Shown: piece by piece, positions 45,833 through 54,851 of the stretch | Layout of the letters: each line of letters starts with the position of its first letter | Numbering within the stretch: the first letter of the stretch is position 1 | Position numbers and translations under genes: made by a program | NCBI RefSeq assembly: GCF_007097145.1 | Contig: NZ_VJVZ01000001.1 | Span: 62,001-126,000 of the forward strand | Direction: 5' to 3' | Source of the DNA: Flavobacterium zepuense | GTDB taxonomy: Bacteria; Bacteroidota; Bacteroidia; Flavobacteriales; Flavobacteriaceae | DNA length: 64,000 nt | The notes under the pieces: generated by a model | The model's database searches: none | Seen by the model: the letters and a program-made list of their open reading frames with translations, nothing else | Told to the model about the DNA's origin: nothing

Positions 45833-48136
45833 ATGAAAACGATTATAATCTTACTATTGTTCACTAGTTACACACAGGCGCAGGAGCATAATATTTGGTA
45901 TTTTGGCTACCACGCCGGGCTTGATTTTAATGGCGGTGCACCTTTGGCGCTTACCGATGGGCAGATTAACACTATAGAGGGCACTGCCTCAATTTCCGAT
46001 AATAATGGAGACTTATTGTTTTATACAGATGGAGTTACTATTTGGAACAAAGATCATCAGATTATGGAAAATGGTAATGACCTCATGGGGCATGAATCTT
46101 CTACCCAGTCTGCAATTATAATTCCTAAGCCTGGAAGCCAACAGCAATACTATGTATTTACTGTACCGGCAGGTGGAACTTCTGGTTTTAGGTATTCTAC
46201 TATTGATTTGGGGATTAATAGTGGCTTGGGCGCAGTAATCAATAAAAACAACTTACTTCAGGCTCCAGCTGCTGAATGCATAAATACCACATGGCACAAC
46301 AATGGGGAAGATATCTGGGTAGTTGCCCATAGTTATAATTTCAATCTTTTTTATACTTATCTTGTGACTACAGGTGGTGTATCTTCAAGTCCCGTCATCA
46401 GTTCATCTGTTTTGATTCCTGATGCCGTTGGCATGGGGTCTGTAAAGATATCCCCAGATGGATCTAAAATAGCCTTTACCCGAAACGCTATACCTAATGG
46501 CACGCAGGTTTTTGACTTCAACAACGCTACTGGTGTAATATCGAATCCCATTCAATTGACAGCTACCGGTGGTTATGATTATGGCGTGGAATTTTCGGCT
46601 TCAGGAAATGTATTATATACAACGTCCGGGCCACACCTAAATCAATATGACTTACTGGCCAATGATATTGCGGCTTCCGGGATCGTCATAATTATCGGCG
46701 TAGGGTTTGGATCAATCCAGCGAGGACCGGATAATAAAATATACGCCGCCCGGATTGATCAAAACTATGTGAGTGTAATTAATAATCCCGAAACTATTGG
46801 TGTCGGTTGCAATTTCCAGGCAGAAGGTGTCAGCTTGGGAGGAAATGACTTTTTGCGGTTAAGCACTTTCGGGTTGCCTAACACAGTACTCTCCCCGGTT
46901 TTTAAAATTAAACTTGATAATCAGACACTGTGTATTGGGGAAGTAGCAACATTTTCAATCAATCCCTCTACAACACAGTTCGAGTCTGTCTTATGGGAAT
47001 TTGGGGATGGCAACACTTCGGCCGAGGTAAGCCCCGTGCATACTTATCAGGCTGCAGGCACCTATACCGTAAAACTCACGGCACACCGGCAGGGAATAAC
47101 AAAGGTAACACAGACCAGTATTACAGTGTCGCCTATTCCGCCCATTACACAACCTGCAAATATGGCCCTTTGTGATGAGAATCATAACGGTACTGCACTA
47201 TTTAACCTTATAGCGCAAAACGCACCGATATTGGGCACGCAGGATCCAAATGAGTACATTATAACCTACCATACTACTTTAGAGTATGCTGAATCGGGCA
47301 CTGATAGCCTCGATGGAAATTTTGCTAACACCAGTAACCCGCAAACTATTTATGTAAGGATGGAAGATAAACACTCAGGATGCTATGCTACCACATCTTT
47401 TGACCTTATTGTTGCGCCCGAACCGGTAATAGCAATGCCGGACAACTATACCTTTTGTCAGGGTAGCACTGCGGTGCTTACCGCCCCGGAAGGATTTGAA
47501 ACTTATTTATGGTCTACTGGAGACACTGCCCGTATTATAAATGTAAATGTGCCGGGCAACTACATCTTAACCGTCACTGAAAACAATAATGGCAGCCTGT
47601 GCGAAAGCTCTAAGGCCATAACGGTATATGTATCAGATGCGCCAATAATTACGCAAATACACAGTAGCGACTGGACAGACAACCATAACACTATAAGCAT
47701 ATCGGTATCTGGTTCAGGCAATTATGAATATTCGCTCAACGGCATTACTTATCAGGACAGCCCTGAGTTTACCGGGCTGGAAAGCGGGATTTATAATGTA
47801 TATGCCCGCAATAAAAATGGCTGTGGTTTAGATATAGATGAGATTATGTTACTAATGTATCCTAAATTCTTTACGCCTAACGGAGATGGGATAAACGATA
47901 CGTGGCGCATTAAGCATTCCTGGAATGAACCGGGATTATCTGTAACTATACTCGACAGGTATGGCAAATACATTACAACCTTTGCAGGTAACAGTACCGG
48001 ATGGGACGGGACCTTAATGGTCGTTCGCTTCCTGCTACAGATTATTGGTTTGTTGTTGAAAGGAACGACGGACGCCAGTATAAAGGCCACTTTTCTATGG
48101 TCAGATAAATATTATTATTCAATATCAAACTATTAA
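45833..48136 (+). CDS. T9SS type B sorting-domain protein, C-terminus frameshifted
   Basis: Signal peptide (MKTIIILLLFTSYTQAQ) then a long extracellular part with beta-propeller-like N-terminus and a PKD domain (about residues 365-440; VLWEFGDGNTSAEVSPVHTY), and the gliding-motility-associated CHU_C tail (FFTPNGDGINDTW). At about 48014 one T appears lost: the frame becomes GWDGT followed by LMVVRFLL. The other frame continues as NGRSLPATDYWFVVERNDG, ending QYKGHFSMVR at a TAA at 48106-48108, the expected type B end. As written the sorting signal is destroyed, unless this is a sequencing error. Confidence 0.8.
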   Translation: MKTIIILLLFTSYTQAQEHNIWYFGYHAGLDFNGGAPLALTDGQINTIEGTASISDNNGDLLFYTDGVTIWNKDHQIMENGNDLMGHESSTQSAIIIPKPGSQQQYYVFTVPAGGTSGFRYSTIDLGINSGLGAVINKNNLLQAPAAECINTTWHNNGEDIWVVAHSYNFNLFYTYLVTTGGVSSSPVISSSVLIPDAVGMGSVKISPDGSKIAFTRNAIPNGTQVFDFNNATGVISNPIQLTATGGYDYGVEFSASGNVLYTTSGPHLNQYDLLANDIAASGIVIIIGVGFGSIQRGPDNKIYAARIDQNYVSVINNPETIGVGCNFQAEGVSLGGNDFLRLSTFGLPNTVLSPVFKIKLDNQTLCIGEVATFSINPSTTQFESVLWEFGDGNTSAEVSPVHTYQAAGTYTVKLTAHRQGITKVTQTSITVSPIPPITQPANMALCDENHNGTALFNLIAQNAPILGTQDPNEYIITYHTTLEYAESGTDSLDGNFANTSNPQTIYVRMEDKHSGCYATTSFDLIVAPEPVIAMPDNYTFCQGSTAVLTAPEGFETYLWSTGDTARIINVNVPGNYILTVTENNNGSLCESSKAITVYVSDAPIITQIHSSDWTDNHNTISISVSGSGNYEYSLNGITYQDSPEFTGLESGIYNVYARNKNGCGLDIDEIMLLMYPKFFTPNGDGINDTWRIKHSWNEPGLSVTILDRYGKYITTFAGNSTGWDGTLMVVRFLLQIIGLLLKGTTDASIKATFLWSDKYYYSISNY

Positions 48137-48146
48137 TTACACTCTT

Positions 48147-49019
48147 ATGAAAAAACTATTTCTTTTTATGGCTACAGCCTTTCTATCCATTCCCGTATCG
48201 GCACAACTTCTAAATCCTGATTTTGAATATTGGGCCAGCAGCCCCGAAAATCCGCAAACTACTAACTATGCTTTAGGGTGGACGTGCACAAACGGCATGC
48301 CCTTATGGGTTGCCCCACCATTTTACTTCCCGGCACCCACGGATGCACAATCAGGAAATTTTGCTATAAAGTTAAGTGTCTTTCACCACAACGATAAGGC
48401 TATGGCAATTACAGGAGCACCTATCAATTCACGACCGCAAGCGCTTAATGGCTATTATAAGTATTCCCTGAACCAGGTAATGGACGTGTCTAATGAAACC
48501 CTTGTGGAGGATTTCGCGACAGTGAATGTATCTCTTTGGAAAGACAATATTACTATTGGCTCCGGGACTCTAACGCTTTCCGGCACCGACTCATACACTT
48601 TGTTTACCTGCCCTATAACCTATAGCAATAATGAAATCCCCGATTCAATTAGGGTAAGCCTGGATTGTTCGATACTTACTATAAGTTGGGAAGATTGGTC
48701 TGCCTCTCATGTGTCTGTTAACGAAGATGGTATTAGTTCTATATTTACGGTAGATAATTTACAATTAATGAATACATTATCAAACAAAGCATTCAACGCA
48801 AGTAACGTAACAGTGTACCCTAATCCTGCCTCTGAAAAAATTTTCATTTCAAATTTTGAAGGCAGCGCAGCATTATACGACACATTTGGTAAACTTGTAC
48901 TTGAGCAAACTTATACCCCGGATGGCATGGATATAGCGACACTTCAAAATGGCATTTATATTGTGCGATTAACTAATGAAACGGACACAAGTACAATAAA
49001 GTTTATCAAACGCAATTAG
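48147..49019 (+). CDS. T9SS type A sorting-domain protein
   Basis: 290 residues. Signal peptide (MKKLFLFMATAFLSIPVSAQ), an extracellular beta-rich domain (LNPDFEYWASSPENPQT start), and a classical Por type A tail (VTVYPNPASEKIFISNFEGSAALYDTFGKLV through IVRLTNETDTSTIKFIKRN). Exported and anchored by the type IX system. Ten bases after the type B gene's stop, so the two may be expressed together. Substrate or binding partner unknown. Confidence 0.85.
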   Translation: MKKLFLFMATAFLSIPVSAQLLNPDFEYWASSPENPQTTNYALGWTCTNGMPLWVAPPFYFPAPTDAQSGNFAIKLSVFHHNDKAMAITGAPINSRPQALNGYYKYSLNQVMDVSNETLVEDFATVNVSLWKDNITIGSGTLTLSGTDSYTLFTCPITYSNNEIPDSIRVSLDCSILTISWEDWSASHVSVNEDGISSIFTVDNLQLMNTLSNKAFNASNVTVYPNPASEKIFISNFEGSAALYDTFGKLVLEQTYTPDGMDIATLQNGIYIVRLTNETDTSTIKFIKRN

Positions 49020-49125
49020 AAGACCAACGTGAGTAGCCTTTAAGGTGATAATTATAGGCGAAAGGTAAATTATTATACCTCAGTTTTTACTTATGCACAG
49101 ATTTATTTATAAATTTCTACATTAT

Positions 49126-49290
49126 GAATTATAACGTTCTTTAAATCAGTCGGCTTCCTTACAGGAAGCTTTAAAAGATACCGGAGATAGGAAAGTGTTG
49201 TGGCACTTTTGTGGCACTCATGTTACCAAAGTCGATTTCTGTGCTGTAAAGGTGCATTTTGACCCTAAGTTCGTTTCCCTCCCTCTCCGC
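49126..49290. repeat. att-like direct repeat, right copy
   Basis: Nearly the same 165-bp sequence as 28976-29141: GTGGCAC words at 49200 and 49211 (11 bp apart) and ccctccctctccgc at the end, 87 bp from the first GTGGCAC. A terminator hairpin follows at 49297-49325. Together with the left copy it brackets 20.3 kb. Confidence 0.65.
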
Positions 49291-49296
49291 GAAATA

Positions 49297-49325
49297 AAAC
49301 CGAACCCAAAAGTTCGGTTTTTTTT
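49297..49325 (+). terminator. Rho-independent terminator after the right att-like repeat
   Basis: AAACCGAAC (49297-49305) pairs with GTTCGGTTT (49312-49320) followed by T run to 49325. It occupies the place of a tRNA terminator. Confidence 0.75.
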
Positions 49326-50341
49326 ATGCCTAGCTGAATTATATAACTAATTTATAATCAGTGTTTATTGAATTAATCTCGGGGATTGAGGGTTCGAATC
49401 CATCAATTCAAACGAGAAGTCAAAAAGCCTTAAAAATTACATAAATAACTACACAGCAGCCTTTTGCAATGGATTTATATACATTGGCTTTCAAATCTTG
49501 CAAAACCACTTAAAATTTTTGTGCATACTCGTGGCACTTTTTTGCTGTTTGAAACTATAAAACTTTATGGAATTAAGCTATGCCTAATCAATGAATTTAA
49601 TTTATTATCATAGTTAGATAATATGTTAAAAAAAATACTAAATTAGCATTAACCTAATAAAACCTACTATGGTAAGTCACTCTCATCAAAACATATTGAT
49701 CGCACCCTGGCGAAGTTAATAAACTATTCTCTCGATAGGTCTAAATAACACAGGTAAACTCTTTTTTTCTGCTATATTCCGTTCGTTACTTGATACAGAA
49801 GTACCTTATAGCAAATCGTAGCCTTTCCTTGCAAATGCGCTTCAGCATAAGAATTTCATGCTTTCAATAGTATTTATACAAAGTGATTTCTTATACCAAC
49901 CCACTTTTTATTACAAAAGCTTAGGCGTTTCACCTCAACGGCCTTTTAGCTACTTTCTGGCTAATAATTTAATTTTTGACAATGTATAGTTCACAAAATA
50001 TATTGTGTAGAGTAGATAGGTAAGTAGATTTAAAATAAGCACAAATAGCATACAGAATAAAATTAGTATCCTTGCTTAAACTCAGCATTATTATGGTGGT
50101 GGGGGTTAATACACTCTTAACCCTAACAACTAAATTTGGGCAAAGGAATTGTACACATGGCTAAAACCGCTTTAATTTACCATTGCTGTTTTTCAGTAAC
50201 GATAATATTATACCATTTTAGAACGAAAACATAATTTATTGTGGTGTTAAAAACATTATATTTGTTAGCAATGCGCATACCTAAATAAAAGGTAACCCTA
50301 AGTCAATTATTGTTAACCAATTTAGAAACTTTCAAATAGTA
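49326..50341. other. Non-coding stretch before the stressosome operon
   Basis: 1,016 bp of A/T-rich DNA without a supported gene. It holds an isolated gggttcgaatcc (T-arm-like, about 49390-49401) and one more GTGGCAC (49530), which may be debris of other integration events, and, at its right end, the stressosome promoter. No complete tRNA could be folded from it. Confidence 0.45.
50239..50264 (+). promoter_or_regulatory. Likely promoter of the stressosome operon
   Basis: TTG at 50239-50241 and TATATTTG at 50257-50264, spaced by 15 bp, resemble the phylum consensus. It lies 78 bp before the rsbR start. Confidence 0.45.
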
Positions 50342-51193
50342 ATGAACACAAATCAGTCAGTGAAGATTTTAAAAGAAAAAAAAGACGCCATCCTTGAACT
50401 TTGGACTGCCAAGCAAAAAGCTGAAGACAGTTATTTTAATGCCGATGACCAAAAGGAGGATTCTGAAGATTTTGCAGCGTCTTTTTTGAATGCGCTTAGC
50501 GATTCAACTGTAGAAGACCAAAACTCTAAGGGCTTTGACAAAGTAAAAGAAACATTACTTGGTATATCAGTGTCAAGGGCAAAAAGAGGATTTTCTCCAA
50601 GAGAAACTGGAACCTATTTATTAAGTTTTAAGGAAGCCTTATTAGAAGTGCTTTCAAATGAATTTAATGACCCGGCCGTACTTTATGCAGAGAGCCTTAA
50701 AATAAGCAAGATCATAGATAATATGACTATACTGACATTTGAAGGATATATTAAAGGCCGTGAAGATATTATTTCACGCCAGACGGATGAAATCACTGAG
50801 ATTTCTACTCCTGTAATCCAGGTTTGGGATGGTGTTGTTGCCCTGCCCATTATCGGTACTTTAGACAGTGCCCGTACCCAGGTAGTAATGGAAAATCTTT
50901 TACAGCAAATTGTTGACACCGGCAGCACTATAGCAATTTTAGACATTTCCGGCGTACCGGCAGTAGATTCATTGGTTGCACAGCATTTAATTAAAACTGT
51001 TAGCGCCACGAGGCTATTAGGCGCCGAATGTATTATTAGTGGTATAAGGCCTGAAATCGCGCAAATTATTGTACATTTAGGAATAGACCTGTCTAATATA
51101 ATTACTAAGTCTACCTTAGCAAGCGCACTGCAAACAGCTTTTGGCATGCTAAAACTGGAAGTAAATAAAAAAGGGAAGTTTATAAATAATTAA
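50342..51193 (+). CDS. rsbR: RsbR-like stressosome co-antagonist (STAS)
   Basis: 283 residues: an N-terminal sensor domain about 1-145 (RsbRD-type alpha-helical), a helix linker, and a C-terminal STAS domain about 155-270. The STAS landmark LDISGVPAVDSLVAQHLIKT is present, with Ser210 in the place of the phosphorylated first Thr of Bacillus RsbRA; the second Thr position appears as Ile242 (GIRPEIAQIIVHLGI). So at most one phosphosite is retained. It forms the scaffold of the stressosome together with RsbS. First gene of the rsbRST operon. Confidence 0.9.
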   Translation: MNTNQSVKILKEKKDAILELWTAKQKAEDSYFNADDQKEDSEDFAASFLNALSDSTVEDQNSKGFDKVKETLLGISVSRAKRGFSPRETGTYLLSFKEALLEVLSNEFNDPAVLYAESLKISKIIDNMTILTFEGYIKGREDIISRQTDEITEISTPVIQVWDGVVALPIIGTLDSARTQVVMENLLQQIVDTGSTIAILDISGVPAVDSLVAQHLIKTVSATRLLGAECIISGIRPEIAQIIVHLGIDLSNIITKSTLASALQTAFGMLKLEVNKKGKFINN

Positions 51194-51196
51194 TTA

Positions 51197-51598
51197 ATGG
51201 ATAGAATTCCTATTTTAAAGATGGGTGACTTTCTTCTTGTCACCATCCAAGTAGATTTATACGACCAGCTCGCAGAAAACCTTGAGACGGATCTTGTAAA
51301 TGCCGTAAAAAAACATAATTCAAAAGGCGTATTAATTGATATCTCTTCGGTCTCAATCATCGATTCTTTTATGGGCCGTATCCTCGGCAACATTGGCGCT
51401 ATGTCCAGGATTATGGGAGCCCAGTCGGTAATTGTAGGTATGCAGCCTGCCGTGGCTATGACTTTGGTTGAACTGGGCCTTACACTTACCGGGGTCGCTA
51501 CTGCACTTAATGTTGAAAAAGGTATGGAACTACTGCGTTCTAAAATTTTATTAAGTGACGGGCAAAGCGATGACGATGATGACAACGACACTGAGTAA
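51197..51598 (+). CDS. rsbS: RsbS-like stressosome STAS protein
   Basis: 133 residues, single STAS domain. Ser57 in IDISSVSIIDSFMGRILG matches the phosphorylated Ser of RsbS. The C-terminus is short and acidic (SDGQSDDDDDNDTE), an unusual extension. It binds RsbT when unphosphorylated and releases it on phosphorylation. Three bases after rsbR; its end overlaps rsbT. Confidence 0.9.
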   Translation: MDRIPILKMGDFLLVTIQVDLYDQLAENLETDLVNAVKKHNSKGVLIDISSVSIIDSFMGRILGNIGAMSRIMGAQSVIVGMQPAVAMTLVELGLTLTGVATALNVEKGMELLRSKILLSDGQSDDDDDNDTE

Positions 51599-51992
51599 AG
51601 AGGATTTTCTTATTGTAAAAGAACAGGACGTGGTCCCGTTTCGAAACAAGGTTAAAGATGCCGCAGTTAAGACGGGTATGGGTATTTTAAACCAGACTAA
51701 GCTTATAACTGCAGCAAGTGAGCTCGTGCGTAACCTTTTAAAATATGGCGGCGGCGGTACTGTAGCAATAGAGGCTGTAAATAATGGCAGGGAAAACGGG
51801 GTGCGGCTGGTCTTTTCAGATAAGGGGCCGGGTATAGCAGATCTTAGCCTTGCCATGCAGGACGGATTTAGTACAGGTAAAAGCCTCGGGCTTGGCCTGC
51901 CCGGAACAAAAAGGCTGGTAAATGAATTTAATATACAATCTACAGTTGGTGAAGGCACAACGGTTACCATAATAAAATGGAAAAATGGATGA
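51570..51992 (+). CDS. rsbT: RsbT-like stressosome switch kinase
   Basis: 140 residues from ATG at 51570; GTG at 51555 and ATGs at 51576/51579 are alternatives. It overlaps rsbS by 29 bases, as in other rsb operons. GHKL ATPase motifs: N-box TAASELVRNLLKYG, G1 SDKGPGIAD, G2 GKSLGLGLPGTKRL. It phosphorylates the STAS domains of RsbR and RsbS. Once free it would switch a downstream partner, here possibly the fused protein that follows. Confidence 0.9.
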   Translation: MTMMTTTLSKEDFLIVKEQDVVPFRNKVKDAAVKTGMGILNQTKLITAASELVRNLLKYGGGGTVAIEAVNNGRENGVRLVFSDKGPGIADLSLAMQDGFSTGKSLGLGLPGTKRLVNEFNIQSTVGEGTTVTIIKWKNG

Positions 51993-53001
51993 TACCGTTT
52001 TGGTTAGTTATAAAATAGACGACAGGAGTTATGTATCATTCATTAAGAGAGAAATACATAATTTAGTCACCGGTTCTGGCTTTAGCCCTGCAAAAGTGGG
52101 AGAAATAGATATTATTGTATCTGAACTTACCTCAAATCTGATAAAATTTGCCGAAACAGGAGAATTGCTGTATCGTGTAAGTAATGATGAAAAAGGTATT
52201 TTTTTTGAAATATATTGCCTGGATAAGGGTAAAGGGATTCAAAACCTTTCACGGATGATGCAGGATGGGATTTCCTCATCCGCAACATTAGGCCAGGGTT
52301 TGGGTGCCATTGAGCGCCTGAGCGACGATTCATCCATATTTACATTACCAGACTGGGGTACGGTGGTATACAGCAAAGTATATCTTAAAATAAGTGAAGC
52401 TTTTACTAAGCCCAATCCAATAAATTTAGGTGCGGTAAAGGTTTGCTATCCCGGAGAAATAGTGTGTGGAGATGGTTTTCATATTAAGAAAATGAGTACC
52501 GGAATACAGTTTTTAATGGGTGACGGCCTGGGGCATGGTATAAATGCTCATGAAGCGGTACAGGAAGCCATTAGTGCTTTTAAAGAATGCAGGCACTCCA
52601 GCCCTATTGATGTGCTGCGCCATATACACGAAAATGTAAAAAAAACAAGGGGGCTGGTAGCAACAGTTGCGTATCTTGACTACAGTACCCAAAAATGGCT
52701 TATGTGTGGCGTTGGTAACATATCTACTGTTTTATATACAGGGCTATCTGCAAAAAATTATACGCCATATAATGGTATTGTAGGCCATAATATACCGCGC
52801 ACACTCAATAACTCAGTCATGGAACTTGAAAAATACCAGACCCTGATAATGCATTCTGACGGGTTAAAAACACGATGGAATCTTATTGACATGCCGGGTA
52901 TTTTAAAACATGAACCTAATATTATAGCAGCAGCATTATATAAAGATAACGCCCGCCATAATGATGACATGACTGTATTTGCAGCAAAAATAAATTTATA
53001 A
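51985..53001 (+). CDS. Fused GHKL ATPase and PP2C (RsbX/SpoIIE-like) phosphatase
   Basis: 338 residues. N-terminal half (about 1-135) is an RsbT-like ATPase: N-box IIVSELTSNLIKFAETG, G1 LDKGKGIQN, G2 LGQGLGAIERL. C-terminal half (about 150-335) is a PP2C-type phosphatase with metal-binding Asp motifs GEIVCGDGF, MGDGLGHG, HSDGLK and HNDDMTVF. In Bacillus the RsbX phosphatase resets RsbR and RsbS; here an extra kinase-like domain is joined on. Its start overlaps rsbT by 8 bases (ATGGATGA), so translation is coupled. Confidence 0.85.
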   Translation: MDDTVLVSYKIDDRSYVSFIKREIHNLVTGSGFSPAKVGEIDIIVSELTSNLIKFAETGELLYRVSNDEKGIFFEIYCLDKGKGIQNLSRMMQDGISSSATLGQGLGAIERLSDDSSIFTLPDWGTVVYSKVYLKISEAFTKPNPINLGAVKVCYPGEIVCGDGFHIKKMSTGIQFLMGDGLGHGINAHEAVQEAISAFKECRHSSPIDVLRHIHENVKKTRGLVATVAYLDYSTQKWLMCGVGNISTVLYTGLSAKNYTPYNGIVGHNIPRTLNNSVMELEKYQTLIMHSDGLKTRWNLIDMPGILKHEPNIIAAALYKDNARHNDDMTVFAAKINL

Positions 53002-53003
53002 TT

Positions 53004-54617
53004 ATGAAGGATGTTGTTAGCATACGGCTGGATAATGAGATGGATTTAATCTTAGCACATAAAAGGGCTATGAAACTATCTGAATTATGCGGCCTTATTA
53101 CATCATTGCAAACCCGCTTTGCAACGGCAGTGTCTGAAATTGCCCGTTGCTCCATCGCTTATGGAAAAAATTCCTATGTGGTTCTGGGCATCAATTTTTT
53201 AAGCGGCGGCAAAAAAGAACTAAAAGCTGTTATATACGACGATGTTAATTTAGCGGAATGTAATCCGGAAGCCTATGCCTATGCGGTGCGTTTGTCTAAG
53301 AGTGTTAGCACTGAGCTCATTAACGGGGTTTATCAAATACACCTTACGCTCCCGGTACCTTACTCAGGAGTAATAACAGAATCCCGTATAACCTCATTCA
53401 TAGAGTATTTTCAAAGGGAAACCCCGCTTTCGCCCTACGATGAATTGCGCAAAAAAAACATCCAGCTCATAGAACTTTCTGAAAAGCTTAGCGAAAGTGA
53501 AAGCAATTATAAGCAGTTGACCGATACAATACCAATGATCGTTTTTTCAGTGTCGGGTTCCGGTGTAATTACATTAGCCAATAAAAGGCTTGAACAAATA
53601 CTTGGCCGTAACTTTACGGCTTTTAATGCAGCAAATTTAGAGAAAATATTTCATATTGAAGAAAGTCAGGCAATTATAAAAGGATGGGAAGCTGTTCAGA
53701 AAAGAAAGGTACAATTTACGAGCCAGGCAAGGCTCCGTGTTAAAGAATCTTATGTTTGGTATATGGTATCTATTATGCCCAATACTGATGATAGAGGAGA
53801 CATATCCGGATATATAATTTCTATGTTTGATATAAATGCGCAAAAAATTATTGAAGAAACATTAAAGGATAATCGGGAGTTAAAGGCTACGCAGGAGAAC
53901 CTAAAGGCTTCTAATAAAGAGCTATCAGCAAAAAACAGGGAACTTGAACAGTTTGCGTATATTGCCAGCCATGATCTACAGGAACCTTTGCGAAAAATAA
54001 GAAATTTTACATCTCTTGCAGAACGTAATTTAACCCAGGACGATAAGGAAAAACTTTATTTCCCAAAAATTAATGCCGCTGCTGAACGTATGTCCAGGCT
54101 TATTAAAGATGTTCTAAATTATTCAAGGCTTACTGTAGAAACCGATATGTTTGTTCTAGTTGACCTTAATGAAATCCTGAACGACGTAATAAACGATTTT
54201 GAGTTTTTAATTAAGGAAAAACAAGCAAAAATAGAAACGGAAAATCTTCCGGTAATTAAGGGAATACCTGTACAAATAAGCCAGCTTTTTTATAATATAA
54301 TTGGTAACTCCTTAAAGTTTGTCAACCTTCAGCCTTCAATAAAAATTGCCAGTGAAATTGTGGATGTTTCTAATAAGGAAGTGGCTGGCACCTATTATAA
54401 AATTTCAATTTCAGATAATGGTATAGGTATTGAGCAACAGCATATAGACAAACTATTTATAATCTTTAAGCGATTGCATCCTCAAAACGTATATGAGGGA
54501 ACAGGCATAGGCCTGGCTTTGTGTAAAAAGATAGTTCAAAATCACGGCGGCTTTATGGAAATTGAAAGTGAGCCCGGAAGAGGCACCAAGGTATCTGCTT
54601 ATCTGCCATTGTCTTAG
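53004..54617 (+). CDS. Histidine kinase with degenerate RsbT-like N-terminus and PAS domain
   Basis: 537 residues. Residues 1-130 resemble RsbT but the N-box reads SEIARCSIAYG, with Cys49 in the place of the Asn that binds Mg-ATP, so this part is probably inactive and serves to bind STAS partners. Then a PAS domain (about 165-285), a coiled-coil, HisKA with phospho-His323 (AYIASHDLQEPLRKI), and a HATPase with NSLKFVN, DNGIGIE and GTGIGLALCKKI. No membrane segment and no response regulator nearby. It begins two bases after the fused ATPase/PP2C gene. Confidence 0.9.
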   Translation: MKDVVSIRLDNEMDLILAHKRAMKLSELCGLITSLQTRFATAVSEIARCSIAYGKNSYVVLGINFLSGGKKELKAVIYDDVNLAECNPEAYAYAVRLSKSVSTELINGVYQIHLTLPVPYSGVITESRITSFIEYFQRETPLSPYDELRKKNIQLIELSEKLSESESNYKQLTDTIPMIVFSVSGSGVITLANKRLEQILGRNFTAFNAANLEKIFHIEESQAIIKGWEAVQKRKVQFTSQARLRVKESYVWYMVSIMPNTDDRGDISGYIISMFDINAQKIIEETLKDNRELKATQENLKASNKELSAKNRELEQFAYIASHDLQEPLRKIRNFTSLAERNLTQDDKEKLYFPKINAAAERMSRLIKDVLNYSRLTVETDMFVLVDLNEILNDVINDFEFLIKEKQAKIETENLPVIKGIPVQISQLFYNIIGNSLKFVNLQPSIKIASEIVDVSNKEVAGTYYKISISDNGIGIEQQHIDKLFIIFKRLHPQNVYEGTGIGLALCKKIVQNHGGFMEIESEPGRGTKVSAYLPLS

Positions 54618-54851
54618 TAACAAATATTAGCACCTGCAAACCCTTACCGGTTATTTAAGTATTCTCTTAATGGCATTACTTTAGTTCCATGAGATATCGA
54701 AAGCTTTAGTTTCACTAAATGCTTCAAGACAAAGAGTAAAGTATAGCAGGGTGGCGAAGGCCCGGATACTCCTTATGGTGTCTTTTATTAAATAAAAGCT
54801 AATATGCCGGGGCATACCTCCTGTTACAGGTTTTATTGCTAAATTGCCTGT

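Noticed and set aside
49385..49420. Second tRNA-like sequence (gggttcgaatcc)
   Set aside because: It has only a T-arm-like word without the other arms; probably debris.
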